From the NCBI RefSeq assembly GCF_022539315.1, contig NC_066314.1, positions 42,283,180-42,347,179 of the forward strand: a DNA stretch of 64,000 nt, written 5' to 3'. Source of the DNA: Serinus canaria. Lineage: Eukaryota; Chordata; Aves; Passeriformes; Fringillidae. Numbering within the stretch: the stretch's first letter is position 1; each line of letters starts with the position of its first letter. Under the pieces are notes generated by a model, which saw only the letters and a list, made by a program, of their open reading frames with translations, did no database searches and had not been told where the DNA came from. This document shows, piece after piece, positions 63,812 through 64,000 of the stretch. The position numbers were made by a program, and so were the translations under genes.

Positions 63812-64000
63812 TCATATAATCACAGTGGTTTGTGTTGGAAGAGACCATTAACAGGATCTCATTTCAAGTCCCCTGCCATGGGCAGGGACACCTTCCACTA
63901 GACTGGGTTGCTCAAAGTCTCATTTAACCCGGCCTTGAAGACTTTCAGGAATGGGGCAGGCAGACACAGCTCCTCTGGTTAACCTGTTCCATTGTCTCAT
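63812..64000 (-). mobile_element. CR1 LINE 3' end running off the window
   Basis: TCATATAATCACAGTGGTTT opens a reverse-oriented CR1 3' end. It continues with TGGAAGAGACCATTAACAGG and GGGACACCTTCCACTAGAC up to the last base, so the element extends beyond the window. Confidence 0.85.

Noticed and set aside
1..64000. CRISPR arrays, bacterial operons, tRNA or rRNA genes
   Set aside because: This is vertebrate nuclear DNA; the only regular arrays are microsatellites and short tandem repeats, and no cloverleaf or rRNA sequence was seen.

Overview
The window is a piece of a bird nuclear genome, probably a songbird. Eight CR1 LINE fragments are the main recognisable repeats, there is one LTR-like element, and I see no mammalian SINE/L1 pattern. 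The one gene I can support is decorin (DCN), a secreted class I small leucine-rich proteoglycan. It lies on the minus strand from a leader exon near 48.86 kb down to a 3' UTR ending near 13.63 kb.

DCN layout on the minus strand: non-coding exon 1 (about 48860-48491); exon 2 with start codon, signal peptide, propeptide, GAG region and N-terminal cysteine cluster (44411-44176); exon 3 (28935-28823); exon 4 (19116-18903); exons 5 and 6 not visible, almost certainly inside the 500-N assembly gap at 18254-18753; exon 7 (15928-15790); exon 8 with the stop codon (14415-14221); then the 3' UTR. All visible junctions are GT/AG and their phases agree. With 208 nt for the two missing exons (the size I recall for mammals) the protein would be 358 residues, close to the family's usual length.

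The most interesting part is the DCN leader. It carries a chain of upstream ORFs: a 4-codon uORF, five bases, a 29-codon uORF whose stop overlaps the next start as TAATG, a 15-codon uORF, a 2-codon uORF in good start context, and another 2-codon uORF ending three bases before the decorin start codon. Against the human DCN leader as I remember it, most of this arrangement, and the frame and C-terminus of the 29-codon uORF, look conserved. This suggests translational control, possibly by a conserved leader peptide.

The left flank (1-13.6 kb), where the next SLRP gene (LUM) would be expected by vertebrate synteny, contains no recognisable exon. The right flank (48.9-64 kb) holds no recognisable gene either. 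The rest is AT-rich intron and intergenic DNA with CR1 pieces, a probable LTR, several microsatellites and two short tandem arrays. Statements that compare with human or chicken decorin rest on memory and are marked as such.
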